Below, piece by piece: positions 62,554 to 64,000 of a DNA stretch of 64,000 nucleotides. The notes under the pieces are model-generated. The model was not told the DNA's origin and searched no databases. It saw nothing but the letters and a program-made list of their open reading frames with translations. The position numbers were made by a program, and so were the translations under genes. Numbering within the stretch: the stretch's first letter is position 1; the number at the start of each line of letters is the position of its first letter. Source of the DNA: UBA10649 sp963842725 (lineage in GTDB: Bacteria; Actinomycetota; Actinomycetes; S36-B12); the NCBI GenBank assembly GCA_963842725.1, contig CAWJHN010000001.1, positions 62,001 to 126,000 of the forward strand. The letters run 5' to 3'.

Positions 62554-64000
62554 CGCGCCGCCGTGGGCGACCACGACCATCCCTGAGCCCACCGACACGA
62601 CCGCGACGTCGCCGTCCCGATCGGTCCGGGCCACCAGTGCGCCGTGAGCCTGCCAGTCGGCGATGGTCTCGGCCGCTGGATGCCCGTACGGGTTGTCGCG
62701 ACCCGCGCTGATCAGAGCGACGGGCGCCCGCGCCCAGTTCGTCATGCGCGGGTTCTGGTACCGCGAGCCGTGGTGCGGGACCTTGACCACGTCGAAGGAC
62801 AGCGCGCGCAACCGCTCGGAGACGGCGGCCTGGGCCTCGGACTCGATGTCCCCGCACAGCAGCACCGAGCGTCCGCGCACGGTCACCGCGAGCACGAGGC
62901 TGGCGTTGTTCGGGATCGATCCGGCGGCGATGATCCGGCGCGGCCACAGCGCCGTCCACGACACGTCGCCCACTGCCCGCACGTCGCCCGCGGTGACAAC
63001 CGTCGGCACGAGGGCCAGATCGGCGAGGGCGCGGTCCACGTCGTCGGCCTGCTCAGGTGGATCGCGAACCGCCGTCACGATCACCTGCGCCACGTCGCGG
63101 CCCCGCGACACCCCGGCGAGGCCGCCGACATGGTCCGCATGGAAGTGCGTCAGGACGATCGCATCGACCGCTGCGACCCCCGCGTCGTCGAGGCAGCCGT
63201 CGACCAGGTCCGGGTCTGGCCCGACGTCGACCACCACCGCCGAGCCCGGTCCCGAACGCAGCAGCAGGGCGTCGCCCTGACCGACGTCGCACATGATCAG
63301 GAACCAGCCGTCGGGCGGCCAGGCGCGGCGATCCGGAGGGGCGATCACCCACAGGCCCAGGACCACCATGGTCAGTACGACGCCCGTCGCCCGCACGGGT
63401 CGCGGGATACCGCGGGGGAACAGGGCAGGAATCCGGCGACGCGCGACCCAGCCCAGGACCAGGACGATCGAGAGTCCGACCGTCCCCCACCAGCCCGACG
63501 GCCATGGCAGGGCGGCGAGCGGGAGTCCGCTGCCGACGTGGGCCACGCCCGCGATCCACGCGGCGGGCCAGGCCGCCAGGTGCGCCAGCACGGCCGCCGC
63601 AGGCGGCCAGGCGGGCGCCAGCAGGGCCGACCCCAGGCCGAGCACCGTGACCGGCGCCACGGCCGGCATCGCCAGCAGGTTCGCGGGCACGGCCACCCAG
63701 CCCACGGCGGCGCCCATGGCGACGAGAAGCGGAAGGGTCGCCAGTTGGGCCGCGAGGGTGAGGGCGGTCGCCGCGAGCACGGCCGGCGGCCAGCGACGCG
63801 TCGCACGCTGCCGGGTCAGCCACGACTCGACCCCCGGGGCCAGCAGGATCAGGCCGGCTGTGGCCAAGGCCGAAAGGGCGAAACCCCAGGACGCCGCCAG
63901 CGCCGGCGACGTGATGACCAGGATCAGGACCGCCGCGGAGAGGACGGATGGACCGGCCCGACGCCCGCCCGAGAGCATGCCGATCAGCACGATGCCGCCC
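62542..64000 (-). CDS. comEC: ComEC/Rec2 competence protein, C-terminal part
   Basis: Frame open past the window end (5' part missing). Several helices of the competence domain, then a metallo-beta-lactamase domain: CDVGQGDALLLRSG, DAIVLTHFHADHVGGLAG (HxHxDH), and KVPHHGSRYQNP. It forms the DNA-uptake channel in competent bacteria, here next to holA as is usual. Natural competence itself is not shown. Confidence 0.93.
   Translation of the reverse strand, partial: GGIVLIGMLSGGRRAGPSVLSAAVLILVITSPALAASWGFALSALATAGLILLAPGVESWLTRQRATRRWPPAVLAATALTLAAQLATLPLLVAMGAAVGWVAVPANLLAMPAVAPVTVLGLGSALLAPAWPPAAAVLAHLAAWPAAWIAGVAHVGSGLPLAALPWPSGWWGTVGLSIVLVLGWVARRRIPALFPRGIPRPVRATGVVLTMVVLGLWVIAPPDRRAWPPDGWFLIMCDVGQGDALLLRSGPGSAVVVDVGPDPDLVDGCLDDAGVAAVDAIVLTHFHADHVGGLAGVSRGRDVAQVIVTAVRDPPEQADDVDRALADLALVPTVVTAGDVRAVGDVSWTALWPRRIIAAGSIPNNASLVLAVTVRGRSVLLCGDIESEAQAAVSERLRALSFDVVKVPHHGSRYQNPRMTNWARAPVALISAGRDNPYGHPAAETIADWQAHGALVARTDRDGDVAVVSVGSGMVVVAHGGALPQ

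Overview
The window is very GC-rich chromosomal DNA with GTG/TTG starts and densely overlapping stop/start codons. Its housekeeping gene set is typical of a high-GC actinobacterium: hrcA-dnaJ-rsmE-HIT-phoH-ybeY-CNNM-cdd-like-era, recO, uppS, glyS, dusB, ppdK, dgt and dnaG. Gene content and order suggest Nocardioidaceae (Aeromicrobium-like); this is inference, as there is no rRNA marker. No prophage, CRISPR array or complete insertion sequence was seen. The left edge (about positions 1-60) may be the end of an inserted element or an assembly junction.

Layout. (1) 1-5138: a minus-strand MacB-type export operon (adaptor, ATPase, FtsX permease, two small envelope proteins), ending in the first 25 codons of a response-regulator gene that is broken at the window edge. 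The operon promoter and the regulator promoter carry matching arrays of CCTGTGA-like repeats spaced exactly 11 bp. (2) 5396-14926: tRNA-Met, a secreted protein, an orphan spike-like protein, a DUF167 protein, and two large secreted proteins: a peroxidase with RTX repeats and an Ig-like-domain protein. These two share a C-terminal domain, but in the second it is displaced by a frameshift. tRNA-Asn follows. (3) 15009-25588: dnaG, a frameshifted class V aminotransferase, dgt, and an extracytoplasmic flavin redox module (ApbE, FMN-binding protein, frameshifted ferric reductase) with a TlpA-like thioredoxin, a CopD-like membrane protein and a DUF218 protein. (4) 25647-36610: ppdK, dusB, a DHA2 exporter, a double TrkA-N membrane protein, a hydrolase, glyS, a phosphoribosyltransferase coupled to a monooxygenase-fold protein, and a DUF6703 protein. 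(5) 36613-39548: znuA-znuC-znuB-zur behind a Zur-like operator embedded in an apparently leaderless promoter. (6) 39600-41034: two secreted proteins, one a DUF2202 ferritin-like protein. (7) 41051-55735: uppS, recO, an AI-2E-type permease, the era-to-hrcA block (with CIRCE), hemW, lepA and rpsT. A 66-nt near-perfect palindrome forms the 5' end of hemW. (8) 55806-60702: a TetR regulator, two secreted neocarzinostatin-like proteins, and a divergent hmuTUV heme transporter. (9) 60734-64000: holA, a second secreted protein carrying the WPNDGTGGWVC tail, and a partial comEC.

Genes working together: exporter plus its response regulator; ferric reductase, flavinylated protein and ApbE; ZnuABC with Zur; HmuTUV with the secreted beta-sandwich proteins; HrcA/CIRCE with DnaJ. 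Three single-base frameshifts between 12.8 and 22.0 kb, each with an intact continuation in another frame, look more like sequence errors than decay, but reads would be needed to decide. The most novel-looking elements are the 11-bp repeat arrays, the recurrent C-terminal modules of the secreted proteins, the heme locus lacking HtaA, and the palindrome-encoded HemW N-terminus.
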